Of a stretch of 64,000 nucleotides of DNA, positions 28,934 to 37,760 are shown one piece after another. The DNA is from a virus. The notes beneath the pieces are model-generated. The model was not told the origin of the DNA, did not search any database, and saw only the letters and a list, made by a program, of their open reading frames with translations. The position numbers were made by a program, and so were the translations under genes. The stretch covers positions 1 through 64,000 of IMG/VR virus record IMGVR_UViG_3300009425_003618; one strand, given 5' to 3'. The first letter of the stretch is position 1. Each line of letters opens with the position of its first letter.

Positions 28934-28961
28934 AGTATACCATATACTCGTTTTTTGTCAA
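28934..28961 (-). promoter_or_regulatory. Consensus promoter of the split polymerase genes, leaderless
   Basis: On the minus strand it reads TTGACA, 16 nt, TATACT with a TG extended -10. The -10 box lies in the palindrome AGTATA-TGG-TATACT, a possible repressor site. The predicted start of transcription, near 28927, abuts the GTG at 28926. The -35 box overlaps the stop of the upstream nuclease gene. Confidence 0.85.
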
Positions 28962-29941
28962 GCAAATTTTGGACAGCCCTTATAGGTCATCTTAACTAAC
29001 TTCTCTCCCTTTTTCGGTTTCAAGTCTTCTTGATTCAGGCTGGTTTTCCTGACCTTATCCTTCGGGTCTTTTATCGCGTAGTAGACTCGACCGAACTTGT
29101 ACGGACAGGCCCACATTTCAGTCCCGTCTTTTTTGAGGTGACCCTCGTACTTAGCAAAGCCGCAGTTGAGACAACCACCCCACCCGCCATCAGATGGTTT
29201 TGGTTTGTCGGCTGCAAAATTGGAAACCGCAGAATCTTCATTGTAGTTTATGAGCTTCTTGTAAAATTCTTCAAGGTAGGCTTCAAACCCCTTGAGGGCA
29301 TCATCGCTAAATTCTAATTTTTGTAAGGTAGCTTTCGGGAAACGCAAGAAAACGAATTTGACTATGGGTTTGAGTTTTGGCCAAAGTTTTTTTGCCGCCA
29401 AGCTATACATCATGGCTTGGACATTTGAATCTAGATCATCGCCTTTGAATTTTTTCTTGCTGGTTTTATAGTCGTGGATTTCAACTATCTTTTCTTTTTT
29501 AAAGACAGCTATCTTGTCCATTAGGCCATAAACTCTATAGTCGTAATCCTCGCCCGTGATATCGAAATTAAATTCTGGCTCTAGGAGCTCGGAGCATCCA
29601 TCAACGTAGAAATCCTCATTAAGACCAACGAGAATCATCTTGTTCATTAGGAGATATTGGTCTTCGTTCAGTCCGTACTTTTTAATTCCATCGAGCATAT
29701 GCTTCTCGGCTAGTGTAGATGCCTCAAAGGTTTTGTTCGCGACTATTAGATCGTAATGTTCTTTGTTCTCTGGAAGTTGGAGTATTTCAAAAAGCTCGTG
29801 ACATATGCTACCCATCGCTAAGGCATCACTGGGTGGTTGGGGAATTTTGAGGTGATAGTTACACCAATAAGCCCAAGAGCAAGACTCCATGGACTTGATC
29901 CGTGACGCGGATAAATAATCTCCTTTGGGTTTATTACGCAT
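28958..29941 (-). CDS. PD-(D/E)XK nuclease, Cas4/RecB-like with four-Cys cluster
   Basis: The 327-residue protein reads Y-L-S-A-S-R-I-K-S-M-E-S-C near the N-terminus. It then has an active site with G-L-M-D-K-I and I-H-D-Y-K-T-S and a downstream Q-A-M-M-Y-S-L-A helix. These are the Asp, Asp-x-Lys and Gln motifs of RecB/Cas4-family nucleases. Cysteines near the N-terminus (C16 and C22 region) and at the C-terminus (C-x-x-C, W-A-C-P-Y, G-C-P-K-F) could hold an iron-sulfur cluster, as in Cas4 and AddB. It probably processes DNA ends in recombination or replication. It overlaps the primase gene by eight bases and is the last gene of the operon read from 34188 before a new promoter. Confidence 0.85.
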   Translation of the reverse strand: MRNKPKGDYLSASRIKSMESCSWAYWCNYHLKIPQPPSDALAMGSICHELFEILQLPENKEHYDLIVANKTFEASTLAEKHMLDGIKKYGLNEDQYLLMNKMILVGLNEDFYVDGCSELLEPEFNFDITGEDYDYRVYGLMDKIAVFKKEKIVEIHDYKTSKKKFKGDDLDSNVQAMMYSLAAKKLWPKLKPIVKFVFLRFPKATLQKLEFSDDALKGFEAYLEEFYKKLINYNEDSAVSNFAADKPKPSDGGWGGCLNCGFAKYEGHLKKDGTEMWACPYKFGRVYYAIKDPKDKVRKTSLNQEDLKPKKGEKLVKMTYKGCPKFA

Positions 29942-30866
29942 AGTTAAAAAGGGAAGAGTGCCACTGTCTGATTTCGGCCTCAGTCATGTCACCGAAATCA
30001 TTTTTACTAGGTAACGCTACTTGAATTTGGCTAGGGTCGAAATGGAGATATAATTTTTGAGAGGCTTCTTTGGCCGCCCTGTTGCCAGCTCCGTTTACTG
30101 TGTCGTCATTGTTAAATGAAATAAAAATTTTCTTTACGTCTAGCTTAATTAAGAGGGTCGTTATCGACTTACTTACGGTAAGGCCAAAAGTAACAATCGT
30201 GTTTTCGACCCCAGCGTCCCACAGAGCGAGCATATCTCCAATGCTTTCGACAAGGATTACTTCTTTTTTAGATTGTATTTGTTTTAGGTTGTACTTAACG
30301 GGAAAGCACCAATTAGATACTGACCCTATGTGTTTCCATTTCGCGATTTTGAAATCTTCAGGTATTTTGTTCACGTATCTACCGCTAAATCCGACTATCT
30401 CATCTCTGGAATTAAAAATAGGAAAGACATATCGATTTTTCATCTGGCCTTCTGATGCCACGCCCCCATTGAAGGTCTCCGTGGCTTCAATTGAAACGCC
30501 TCTCGACTCCCAGTAAGAATGGTCTTTACTTAGCTTAAGTAGTAGCTCCTTCGGGTATTTTTTGACAGAATCTACTTTCGGTTTTGGTCGGTTGCTGGTA
30601 TGGGGCGAACCGTCCGGTAGCCTAGACTTAATCCATTCTTTTGTTTCTGTTATATCTTCTTGGCTTAACGAAATTCGTACAAGTTCTTCAAATTTTCCGC
30701 CACGTCTTTCTTTGTGGTCGTACCAAACGCCAGAATCTTTATCAATAGAAAGGACATCGGGGCTGTCTGAGTCGCGGTAAAGGGGTCTTGCCCTGAAGCT
30801 GTCGCCTCTATCAAGCAGTTCATAGCCGATTTCTACCAGAATTTCTTCTATTTTTTCACTTATCAT
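29934..30866 (-). CDS. DnaG-like primase with Toprim domain, no zinc finger
   Basis: The 310-residue protein has a short N-terminal domain with W-Y-D-H-K-E-R-R-G-G, where DnaG/phage primases carry a zinc-ribbon fold, but without the Cys/His ligands. A primase-like central part follows (V-F-P-I-F-N-S, F-S-G-R-Y), and then a Toprim domain with V-E-S-I-G-D and F-N-N-D-D ... G-N-R-A-A. It would lay RNA primers for the phage fork beside the DnaB helicase, whose gene overlaps it by four bases (ATGA-type coupling). It is much shorter than bacterial DnaG and lacks the C-terminal helicase-binding domain. Confidence 0.85.
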   Translation of the reverse strand: MISEKIEEILVEIGYELLDRGDSFRARPLYRDSDSPDVLSIDKDSGVWYDHKERRGGKFEELVRISLSQEDITETKEWIKSRLPDGSPHTSNRPKPKVDSVKKYPKELLLKLSKDHSYWESRGVSIEATETFNGGVASEGQMKNRYVFPIFNSRDEIVGFSGRYVNKIPEDFKIAKWKHIGSVSNWCFPVKYNLKQIQSKKEVILVESIGDMLALWDAGVENTIVTFGLTVSKSITTLLIKLDVKKIFISFNNDDTVNGAGNRAAKEASQKLYLHFDPSQIQVALPSKNDFGDMTEAEIRQWHSSLFNYA

Positions 30867-32353
30867 AGTAGCTCCCCATCGTTGGCGTTCCTGTCTTCTG
30901 AGCTTAGTTGCATCCTCTCTTCGTCTGCTATGTCGTGAAGGGTTCCTCTTTCTTCAACGTTGAAGTTCTCAATTTCAAGGTTGATGTAATTGTTGTAAAA
31001 TTTTTCGTTACCATTCGGGTCTCTTCTTCTAACTAAATCTTGATGACCCATCGCGTGTCGCCCCTGGTATCTTGCTTTTAGGTTAACGAGCATGTGAGTC
31101 CCCCTTTCTTCCCCGTCCCACTGGATTTCTTCTCTAGTTTTTTGGGCTAAGAAAAATGTAAAATCTGAAAACCATTGAACGCGATCAGACGAAGCGATTA
31201 CAGAAGAGTCAATATTATCTCCAAGCTTCCTTCCTTCCCCTCCTCGGTTAGATTGCATGGCTATAACCACGGGAACTTTAAGTTCTATGGCAAGGCGTTT
31301 GAGCTTCTTGACTTTTTCACCCATGATCTGCCACTCAGCCCAGTTATTCGATGTCTTGTCGCTGCCTATCTCAAGAAAATCAAAAGCTATAACACAAGGC
31401 TTGTCTCTGCCAATCTCGGATAGCTTCCATTTCCTTGCGATTGAGCAAATTTCATCAATATTTTTATCCCCTACGTGGTAGTGGTGAACTAGTTTTTTTT
31501 CTAGATACTTTTTGACCTTTTCAAAACCCTCGTTGGTTTTCTTGTAGAGCTCCTTGTTCTTGCTCCATTGACCAGTTTCAAGATACCACATGGGGACTTT
31601 ACTAATGGAAGCAAACATCCGCATCTCCACATCCAGTGTCGGCATCTCTGTGTCTAGCACGAGAGTCTTGGTCCCGTTTAGTTCTCCAGTTTTTCTGGCT
31701 AGGTCACTAAGGAAGGTAGTTTTGCCATTCCCAGCGCGAGCGACTATTGTGTAGAGGCACTTCGGCCTCAAGCCCCCGAACAATCTGTTAAAATTTTCAT
31801 AAGGAATCTGAAGCCCCACCTCTTGTGTCGGCTCGTTCCCCCTTAGCTCAATCTCTTCGATGATACCCTCTAGCAGGGGTCTTGGTTTTGTGTCTAGGGA
31901 ATAAAATTCGTTTACATTCTCAGCATATAGCTCGTCACATTCAGCTATCACTGATGAAATGGGCTTATCTAGGGTTTTACCAAGGTGGCTGATAATTTTA
32001 CCAGCATTCCTTTCCACATCTCTTCTTATTTTTTTGTCCTTTAGATCACACGCAGCTTGCACCGTGGCTTTAGGGGATATTTGGGTAAACGAAATAGAAT
32101 CTATGTAATCAAAGATGTTGATGTCGTCTTTAAAGGAAATCCCGAGGTTCTTAATCTTCTGGGCGACGGTAACGTTTGCGATTTCCCCACCTTCAAAAAC
32201 GGTGCTCTTAATGCACGAGAAAATTGTAGAATGAACGTCTGAATAAAAATCTTTTTCCGAAATAATTACATCAATATCTGCAAAAATCCGAGGGTTATTG
32301 ATTAAGCCCCCCAACACATGCTTCTCTGTCTGGTACGAGTATAGTTTTGTCAT
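30863..32353 (-). CDS. dnaB: DnaB-type replicative helicase
   Basis: The 496-residue protein has the DnaB layout. An N-terminal helical domain (E-K-H-V-L-G-G-L-I at residue 10) is followed by a RecA-like motor. The Walker A motif A-R-A-G-N-G-K-T-T lies at about 205-213, Walker B near F-D-F-L-E-I-G, and the DNA-binding H4 region reads A-M-Q-S-N-R-G-G-E-G with D-S-S-V-I-A-S-S-D. It unwinds the fork 5' to 3' as a hexamer. It is coupled to the primase gene downstream and overlaps the endonuclease gene upstream by four bases, so helicase and primase are made together. Confidence 0.95.
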   Translation of the reverse strand: MTKLYSYQTEKHVLGGLINNPRIFADIDVIISEKDFYSDVHSTIFSCIKSTVFEGGEIANVTVAQKIKNLGISFKDDINIFDYIDSISFTQISPKATVQAACDLKDKKIRRDVERNAGKIISHLGKTLDKPISSVIAECDELYAENVNEFYSLDTKPRPLLEGIIEEIELRGNEPTQEVGLQIPYENFNRLFGGLRPKCLYTIVARAGNGKTTFLSDLARKTGELNGTKTLVLDTEMPTLDVEMRMFASISKVPMWYLETGQWSKNKELYKKTNEGFEKVKKYLEKKLVHHYHVGDKNIDEICSIARKWKLSEIGRDKPCVIAFDFLEIGSDKTSNNWAEWQIMGEKVKKLKRLAIELKVPVVIAMQSNRGGEGRKLGDNIDSSVIASSDRVQWFSDFTFFLAQKTREEIQWDGEERGTHMLVNLKARYQGRHAMGHQDLVRRRDPNGNEKFYNNYINLEIENFNVEERGTLHDIADEERMQLSSEDRNANDGELL

Positions 32354-32766
32354 ATTTTAATTCCGCATTTTGCCTCTATCAACTGATAACTAAGCTGGGG
32401 CACTTCATCTTGCTCTATTTCTATTACTTCGAAGTCATTCGACTCTAGCCAGTCGAGTTTTTTACAGTCCCTCTTTATGGACTGTAGGAATTTCTGCCTA
32501 GAGCCGCCATGGAAGAACTTGTTAAAGGTCGAATGCTGCTTCCCGTTCACTTCAACCGCGATCTTCTTGGTTGCGTTAAGTATATCCACCTTCAGTCTTG
32601 TTCCGTACACTGGGAACTCTTCGTAGACAATGTGATTCTTCCAGTACTCTTTTAGAAATTGTTTTGTTGCAAATTGTATCTTTGATCTCGATTTTTTATC
32701 CCAATCAATGAGGTACTTACTTACGTTTCGGCTCATTAGTCTACCTGTCACGCTGTGTAGCCTCAT
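32350..32766 (-). CDS. Small PD-(D/E)XK endonuclease
   Basis: This is a 138-residue basic protein. The core reads V-Y-G-T-R-L-K-V-D-I, then I-A-V-E-V-N-G-K-Q-H, then R-D-C-K-K-L-D-W-L and V-I-E-I-E. This Asp ... Glu-x-x-x-Lys-x-His pattern fits the very-short-patch-repair/DUF559-like branch of PD-(D/E)XK nucleases. It may resolve or nick recombination intermediates made by the adjacent RecA, but the substrate cannot be read from sequence. Start and stop overlap both neighbours by four bases, so it is translated as part of the recombination operon. Confidence 0.75.
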   Translation of the reverse strand: MRLHSVTGRLMSRNVSKYLIDWDKKSRSKIQFATKQFLKEYWKNHIVYEEFPVYGTRLKVDILNATKKIAVEVNGKQHSTFNKFFHGGSRQKFLQSIKRDCKKLDWLESNDFEVIEIEQDEVPQLSYQLIEAKCGIKI

Positions 32767-33839
32767 AAAAGTTTTTTAAATTTATCCACCAGAAATTCGG
32801 TGACCTTTTCTTTATCTTCAAGGTAGGAGACTAAGTTGCTCATCCCTTGGTGCTTCGGCTTTAGGTCGGTGTCTCCTATTTCTTCGACAAGCTCCTTGTC
32901 AAACTCAAACCACCCAGCGGCCTTTTTCTTGATGAATTCGAACTGAAGACAAAGGTTTATTAGCTCGTACTCGGTCCAGATGGAGCCGCCCATTTCTCCA
33001 TATTTTATGGGCACGTCTACAATTTGGCCTGTCTTTTCATTCCTAGTCTTGGTAAATCTTAGCGAGCAATAGTGACCGATTCTTTTACCTTTCGCATCTA
33101 TCGATGCTCCACTTGGGTTCTCCCATATATAAAGATTAGTCCACAAGGGCTTAATCTCCGCGATTAAAGAGCTATAAAAATTTAAGGCTTTCCCTCCCGA
33201 CTGAGTGGTTCCTCCCGACGGAGCCATTGACCCCATGTTCATCTTGTAACGAGTTTGAGAGAGCACGATCAAGGCGTGACCGTTCTTTGTCAGTGGCAAG
33301 GTCGTGGCTTTTCCTACATGAGAAAAAACTACCGCTGATCCAGCTACCTTTTGGCCTTCGTCAAATTTCTTACCGAGGTCTGCTTTTTTAATTAAGGCAT
33401 CGGTAGAGTCGATAACGAACAAATACCTATACGTTTCCTTATCTTCTCCCTTGCTGTTCTCGGTGATGAGCTCCTTAATCATCCCCATTGATGTCTCTAG
33501 TATGTTTGAATCAAAGCAGCACCATTTATTTTCGCTTTGGTCAATCCCTGAGCGTTCAACAAGTTCTGGGGTGAGTCGTCCCTCGGCATTTATATAAAAA
33601 ACGAAACCGTTCGGGATTGTTTCTTGGAAAACTTTAGCCAAGTTCAGGGCGAAGCTGGTCTTCCCGCTCTCTGGCTCTCCCGACATCCTAAATATACCTG
33701 GACGTATCCCCCCGTCTAAGAAAAGGTCTAGCTGTAAGCTTCCTGTGCTGCACTTCCAATCAACCCTTTCGAGGTCGTTGTAGTGGTCTCCCTTGAACCT
33801 CTTGTCTTGGAGGAGCGAATTAATTCTTTTTTGACTCAT
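32763..33839 (-). CDS. recA: RecA/UvsX-type recombinase
   Basis: The 358-residue protein has a RecA core with Walker A G-E-P-E-S-G-K-T at 54-61, Walker B Y-L-F-V-I-D-S-T-D, and the loop 2 region with S-G-G-K-A-L-N-F-Y. It forms filaments on single-stranded DNA and drives strand exchange. Both in phages and in bacteria it works with SSB and nucleases, all of which are in this window. It overlaps the small basic gene upstream by 20 bases and the nuclease gene downstream by four. Confidence 0.93.
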   Translation of the reverse strand: MSQKRINSLLQDKRFKGDHYNDLERVDWKCSTGSLQLDLFLDGGIRPGIFRMSGEPESGKTSFALNLAKVFQETIPNGFVFYINAEGRLTPELVERSGIDQSENKWCCFDSNILETSMGMIKELITENSKGEDKETYRYLFVIDSTDALIKKADLGKKFDEGQKVAGSAVVFSHVGKATTLPLTKNGHALIVLSQTRYKMNMGSMAPSGGTTQSGGKALNFYSSLIAEIKPLWTNLYIWENPSGASIDAKGKRIGHYCSLRFTKTRNEKTGQIVDVPIKYGEMGGSIWTEYELINLCLQFEFIKKKAAGWFEFDKELVEEIGDTDLKPKHQGMSNLVSYLEDKEKVTEFLVDKFKKLL

Positions 33840-34188
33840 TTAAAATTTCTATTAGGGTTTTCTTTCTTTTCGCGTAGCTCTTTTTCCCGATCCTTCTCTC
33901 TTGCGTCTTGTATTCTTTCGGTTTTTTAGGGGAATACTTCATCATTTTCCCCCTAACTCTCAATGCATACTTCCCTTCGTCGCTTAGGAGCCATGCTAGA
34001 GAATTCAATTTGAAATCAAGCTCTACTTGATTCCAGAAACGTACATCAGGACAGGAATTAAAAAGTTTTTTTGCTAATTTAATTTCCTTTGCCCACTTAC
34101 CCTTTGTGAAGCCGTCTACATTCTTGAGGAATTTGTTTACCATGAAATGATAAAATCCTTTGGGGGCAGATGTACCTTTCTCTCTCAT
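33820..34188 (-). CDS. Small basic protein heading the replication operon
   Basis: This 122-residue protein is strongly basic, especially in the last 45 residues (K-K-P-K-E-Y-K, R-R-I-G-K-K-S-Y-A-K-R-K-K). I recognise no family. As the first gene of the RecA-DnaB-primase-nuclease operon it could be a DNA-binding mediator or loader, by analogy with UvsY-type helpers, but nothing in the sequence proves this. It starts about seven bases after the predicted transcript start and has no Shine-Dalgarno. Confidence 0.65.
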   Translation of the reverse strand: MREKGTSAPKGFYHFMVNKFLKNVDGFTKGKWAKEIKLAKKLFNSCPDVRFWNQVELDFKLNSLAWLLSDEGKYALRVRGKMMKYSPKKPKEYKTQERRIGKKSYAKRKKTLIEILNESKKN

Positions 34189-34201
34189 AAATCACAATAA
34201 G

Positions 34202-34230
34202 AGTGTAACGGAGACCTAGAAAAAAGTCAA
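34202..34230 (-). promoter_or_regulatory. Promoter of the recombination/replication operon
   Basis: On the minus strand it reads TTGACT, 17 nt, TACACT. Transcription should start near 34195, seven bases before the ATG at 34188. The -35 box overlaps the stop codon of gmd. Confidence 0.75.
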
Positions 34231-35291
34231 GGTTTTTTTATGTCGTGCTTTACCATCTTTTGAACGAGCCCCTTAAAGTTCGTTTTGGGTTTCCATTTTA
34301 ACTCCTTTCTAATCGGAGCGGAATCGCCCACCAAAAGTTCCACCTCTGCTGGCCTGTAGAACTCTGGGTTAACTTTTACTAAGGGAATTGAGTCTTTCTG
34401 GTAGGAGTGAAGAAAGACTGAGCTTTGATCCTTGCCAACCCACTTAGCGTCTATGCCAGCACAGCCAAAAGCCTCCTCAACGAACTCTCTGATTGAATGA
34501 GCTTCTCCGCTGGCGAGAATATAATCTTTGGGCTTTTTTTGCCTTAGCATTAACCATACCCCCCTTACGAAATCCTCACTATCACTCCAGTCTCTTTTGG
34601 CATCAAGATTCCCGAGCTCTATCGGGTCAAATTCAGGAAGTGTACCGTGACGGCTCCTCCACTTATCCACATCTTTCATTTCGTGGTAAATGCGAGCGAC
34701 TCCTTTCGTGATCTTTCTTGTAACGAATTCTTCCCCCCGCCTGATGCCTTCGTGATTAAATAATATCCCGTGGACAGCAAAGATTCCGTAGCTTTCCCTG
34801 TAGACTTTAACCACATGTCTTGCCGTGCATTTTGAGGCTCCGTATGGGCTCCTAGGTTTTAGTGGGTGCAAGATGTCTTGAGGACAGTAGTCAACATTCC
34901 CAAACTCTTCGCTGCTCCCCGCGCTATAAAATCTACAATTTGGCTTATATATTTTTATGGCCTCCAAGCATCTTATCACCCCAAGAGCATTCGTCTCAAA
35001 AATTTGGAGCGGCATATCCCAGCTGCACCCGACAAAAGAATTAGCACCAAAATTAATAAAATACTGAGGCTTTATCTTTTTCACTAATCTGTTTATGGAA
35101 ATTTCATCAGTAAGGTCTCCATCAACCAACTCGAAGCGGGAGGATTTGGAAAATGTTTCTATGTTTCTGAAATTCGGCGTAGCACTTCGGCGCATCATGC
35201 CGTATATCTTGTGCCTGGAATTCTTCAACAAGAACTCGGCCATGTTCGATCCGTCTTGCCCAAGAATACCCGTGATAATAACGTTCGCCAT
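34227..35291 (-). CDS. gmd: GDP-mannose 4,6-dehydratase
   Basis: This 354-residue short-chain dehydrogenase-type enzyme has the Gmd signature: an NAD(P)-binding G-I-L-G-Q-D-G-S at 8-15, G-M-M-R-R-S at 31-36, S-S-E-E-F-G at about 126-131 and the catalytic Y150-G-A-S-K154. It converts GDP-mannose to GDP-4-keto-6-deoxymannose, precursor of GDP-fucose, rhamnose or perosamine-type sugars. No reductase or aminotransferase for the next step is visible here, so the host may supply it. It is the last gene of the glycan operon, adjoining a methyltransferase gene with no gap. Confidence 0.93.
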   Translation of the reverse strand: MANVIITGILGQDGSNMAEFLLKNSRHKIYGMMRRSATPNFRNIETFSKSSRFELVDGDLTDEISINRLVKKIKPQYFINFGANSFVGCSWDMPLQIFETNALGVIRCLEAIKIYKPNCRFYSAGSSEEFGNVDYCPQDILHPLKPRSPYGASKCTARHVVKVYRESYGIFAVHGILFNHEGIRRGEEFVTRKITKGVARIYHEMKDVDKWRSRHGTLPEFDPIELGNLDAKRDWSDSEDFVRGVWLMLRQKKPKDYILASGEAHSIREFVEEAFGCAGIDAKWVGKDQSSVFLHSYQKDSIPLVKVNPEFYRPAEVELLVGDSAPIRKELKWKPKTNFKGLVQKMVKHDIKKP

Positions 35292-35924
35292 TTAGCCTTT
35301 CTTAAAAACAGCAGTTAGATAGCTTGCGTACCCGACTTTTTCTCCCCTTATAGTGTCTTCTATGTTCGAGTAATGGATTACGGTGTACCCTTGTCTCAGC
35401 ATAAACCTAGTAAGTGTTTCGTCGTTAAAATGCCAGATGTGTTCGTTGGGTTTTCTGTGTTTCCAATTTTCGAACCACTCTTCTGAAAAGTAATGACACC
35501 AAGGGGTCGTTATAAGTAGGTATTTACACTGTATCTTCTCAAGAAAATCTAAATCAGTCATGTGTTCCAGACTGTTGTGGAAAGTAACAACGTCATAGTA
35601 TGCGCCCGTAGCATTACTCACAGATTTGATATTCGATTTCGGTGGCAAGGGGTAGGCTGGGCCGATATCAAAACCATAGCAGTCTTTAACGACTGTGGAG
35701 CATCTTTCTAAAAAATTACCCACGCCGTAGCCTACATCCAAAAGCTTAACTATCGGTTGGTTGATGACCCCTAAAAGGAGACCCAATCGCAGACAAGATA
35801 GTTCATCCTCTTGCCCTCCAAGACTATTGCTGTACCTTACAGCGTATTCCTCGTCGTAAGTTGGGGGGGTGGGCTCTGTCTGCTTAATGACTCCAGACCT
35901 GAATTTTTCGTAACCGTCTATCAT
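35292..35924 (-). CDS. SAM-dependent methyltransferase
   Basis: The 210-residue protein has a Rossmann-type methyltransferase core. The SAM-binding motif is L-L-D-V-G-Y-G-V-G-N-F-L near residue 62, an acidic G-F-D-I-G strand end follows, and V-V-T-F-H-N-S-L-E-H-M matches motif II/III of class I sugar or small-molecule methyltransferases. The substrate is unknown; the setting among sugar genes suggests O- or C-methylation of a nucleotide sugar or glycan. Its start overlaps the nucleotidyltransferase gene stop by four bases. Confidence 0.8.
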   Translation of the reverse strand: MIDGYEKFRSGVIKQTEPTPPTYDEEYAVRYSNSLGGQEDELSCLRLGLLLGVINQPIVKLLDVGYGVGNFLERCSTVVKDCYGFDIGPAYPLPPKSNIKSVSNATGAYYDVVTFHNSLEHMTDLDFLEKIQCKYLLITTPWCHYFSEEWFENWKHRKPNEHIWHFNDETLTRFMLRQGYTVIHYSNIEDTIRGEKVGYASYLTAVFKKG

Positions 35925-36328
35925 GCTTGTTCCTTCGATAATAAATTTGTAGTTGAGTATCCCTCTTTGTAATTAAAAATTTTCACCTCACAGAGGTCAT
36001 TCCCCACTACGTCTTCTTTTTTATAGTCTCCACCCTTGACTACTATGTCTGGTTTGACTTTTTTTATCAACTCATAAGGAGTATCTTCTTCAAAGATCAA
36101 GACTTCATCCACGAATTTCAAGCTTTGAAGAACGTATTTCCTATCCTTTTGGCTGTTTATGGGCCTATTCTTGCCCTTAAGTTTCCTGACGCTACTGTCT
36201 GAATTTAAGCCTACAACAACCTTTCCGCCAAGGTAGCAGCCGCTACAAACTAGACTATCGCAATATTTCAAGAGTTCTATGTGACCCCTGTGCAAAATAT
36301 CAAAGCAGCCATTCGTGAAGACTGTCAT
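35921..36328 (-). CDS. HldE/RfaE C-terminal-type sugar-1-phosphate nucleotidyltransferase
   Basis: The 135-residue protein begins T-V-F-T-N-G-C-F-D-I-L-H-R-G-H, the H-x-G-H nucleotidyltransferase motif. It continues with V-V-G-L-N-S-D-S-S-V-R-K-L-K-G-K-N-R-P-I, E-D-T-P-Y-E-L-I and V-K-G-G-D-Y, ending with Y-S-T-T-N. All these match the adenylyltransferase half of HldE, which makes ADP-heptose from heptose-1-phosphate. The kinase half is absent. With several GT9 (ADP-heptose transferase-like) genes nearby, a phage heptose pathway is plausible. A glycerol-phosphate cytidylyltransferase role is the main alternative, though the K-G-G-D-Y segment favours HldE. Confidence 0.87.
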   Translation of the reverse strand: MTVFTNGCFDILHRGHIELLKYCDSLVCSGCYLGGKVVVGLNSDSSVRKLKGKNRPINSQKDRKYVLQSLKFVDEVLIFEEDTPYELIKKVKPDIVVKGGDYKKEDVVGNDLCEVKIFNYKEGYSTTNLLSKEQA

Positions 36329-36918
36329 TTTTTTCTAACTACAAAATCAATTTGGCATATCGCCAAACCGAGAGTCTGGTCTTGATGAAAGTTGCGGAAA
36401 CTAAAATTTTCCAAGACCGTCTCTGCCAATACTTTTTCAACGAGCCCCTCTTGCTCGAACTTCTCGATAAACTTTAAGACGTTTACGCTTTTTGGTAAGT
36501 CAGATTCCCATTCGAGAGTCCATGAAGAGTAATGCGGGGCAAATTGACTCGGCCACATACATTTTTCGTAAAGGATTTCGTGAGGGACACTGGTGAAAAG
36601 TATCCCCCCCGGTTTGCAAACCCTGATCCAGTGCCTGAAGGAGCCATATGGATCGTCCATGTGTTCCAGGCAGTGGGAGCTATACACGAAGTCAAAAGAG
36701 TCATCTTCTAGGTTGGAGCAGGTGTTGCCGTCGTTTATAAGCTCGGTCCCCTCTTCGTTGTCGTACTCAACCAGTTCGGTTATCCCGTTAAAAATTGTTT
36801 GAGAAAGGGGGGCTTTCCCGCAACCTATGTCCAGGCCTCGACCCTGGAAAAAGTTGCCGTATCCCTTTTTTACCCTGTATTCGTATGATTTATTTGTTTC
36901 GTTTCCCATGGTTAGCAA
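36325..36918 (-). CDS. SAM-dependent methyltransferase (type 11)
   Basis: The 197-residue protein has SAM motif G-L-D-I-G-C-G-K near residue 28, then F-D-F-V-Y-S-S-H-C-L-E-H-M and L-F-T-S-V-P-H after a K-P-G-G. These are the standard motifs of the Methyltransf_11 family. Sugar or lipid-carrier methylation is likely in this operon, but the acceptor cannot be read. It overlaps both neighbours by four to seven bases, showing tight translational coupling. Confidence 0.8.
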   Translation of the reverse strand: MLTMGNETNKSYEYRVKKGYGNFFQGRGLDIGCGKAPLSQTIFNGITELVEYDNEEGTELINDGNTCSNLEDDSFDFVYSSHCLEHMDDPYGSFRHWIRVCKPGGILFTSVPHEILYEKCMWPSQFAPHYSSWTLEWESDLPKSVNVLKFIEKFEQEGLVEKVLAETVLENFSFRNFHQDQTLGLAICQIDFVVRKK

Positions 36919-37760
36919 AATAGTTTGGTGTATTTATCTTTATTGTTTCTCACATATTCTGGTAATACGTTTTCGTCTTCTATTTTTTTTACTTTAACTG
37001 AGTTGTCGCCCGGGTGGTTTATGTTCCAAAACCCCTCCTCGAAGACTCTTCTATTAAAAATCTTTTCCATTTCTTCTTCGGATGGTACGTCTGATTTGTC
37101 GAAGGGCTCGATGCAGGACAGTGATTTTTCTCTTACTTTTTCGGGGCCACCCATAAAGCTGAAGTGCCAGCCCCTTGGTGTGGAGTGGTTGGATGTGGTG
37201 TTTCTTACGCTCCACAGCTCTTGCGGAGAGTACATTCTTAGGGCTGCCCTTGTTACCCCTAAGCTATGTCTTGATGTTTTTTTCACCTCAGTCTCCTCTT
37301 TCACGTCATAGCATTGCATGTTCAGGAAATAAGAAAATGTATTTTGGGTGAAGGAGGTTATTGTCTCGTGTTTTATTTTTTTCGTATTTGCTTCTAGCTC
37401 TGTCAAATTTGGTATCTCGTCTAAGTCTGATATAAGTATAACATCATCGCCTTTCAAGTTCAAGGACTCAACCCCTATGGTCGCTCCGTTCCTTTGAAAA
37501 TTCTCCATTCCCCAGTCATCATTAACTTGTCGGAAATCACCCACAGGGCAAGAGTCCTTTTCTAGTTTAACGTGAACTATTTTATTTAAAAACTTATTAA
37601 ATTTTTCTTTATTCTCTTCAAATACGAAGGGCTTATCTTTTAGGGTCTGGGTTTTAGCTGCTTCCACTAAGACAAAATTATCCACGTAAGGGTCAAGGAT
37701 GTTAAGTCTTATTTCTAAAAGCTCCAGCTCGTTAAAGAATGAGAAACAATCGACAATCAT
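36912..37760 (-). CDS. GT17-family glycosyltransferase
   Basis: The 282-residue protein reads I-V-D-C-F-S-F-F-N-E-L-E-L-L-E-I-R-L at the N-terminus, then F-V-L-V-E-A and, centrally, D-D-V-I-L-I-S-D-L-D-E-I-P. This combination is typical of family 17 transferases (beta-1,4-mannosyl-glycoprotein N-acetylglucosaminyltransferase type), in which the D-x-D binds the metal and nucleotide sugar. The eukaryotic substrate should not be assumed. It probably adds a GlcNAc-like residue within the phage glycan pathway. Its start overlaps the next upstream gene by four bases. Confidence 0.87.
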   Translation of the reverse strand: MIVDCFSFFNELELLEIRLNILDPYVDNFVLVEAAKTQTLKDKPFVFEENKEKFNKFLNKIVHVKLEKDSCPVGDFRQVNDDWGMENFQRNGATIGVESLNLKGDDVILISDLDEIPNLTELEANTKKIKHETITSFTQNTFSYFLNMQCYDVKEETEVKKTSRHSLGVTRAALRMYSPQELWSVRNTTSNHSTPRGWHFSFMGGPEKVREKSLSCIEPFDKSDVPSEEEMEKIFNRRVFEEGFWNINHPGDNSVKVKKIEDENVLPEYVRNNKDKYTKLFC

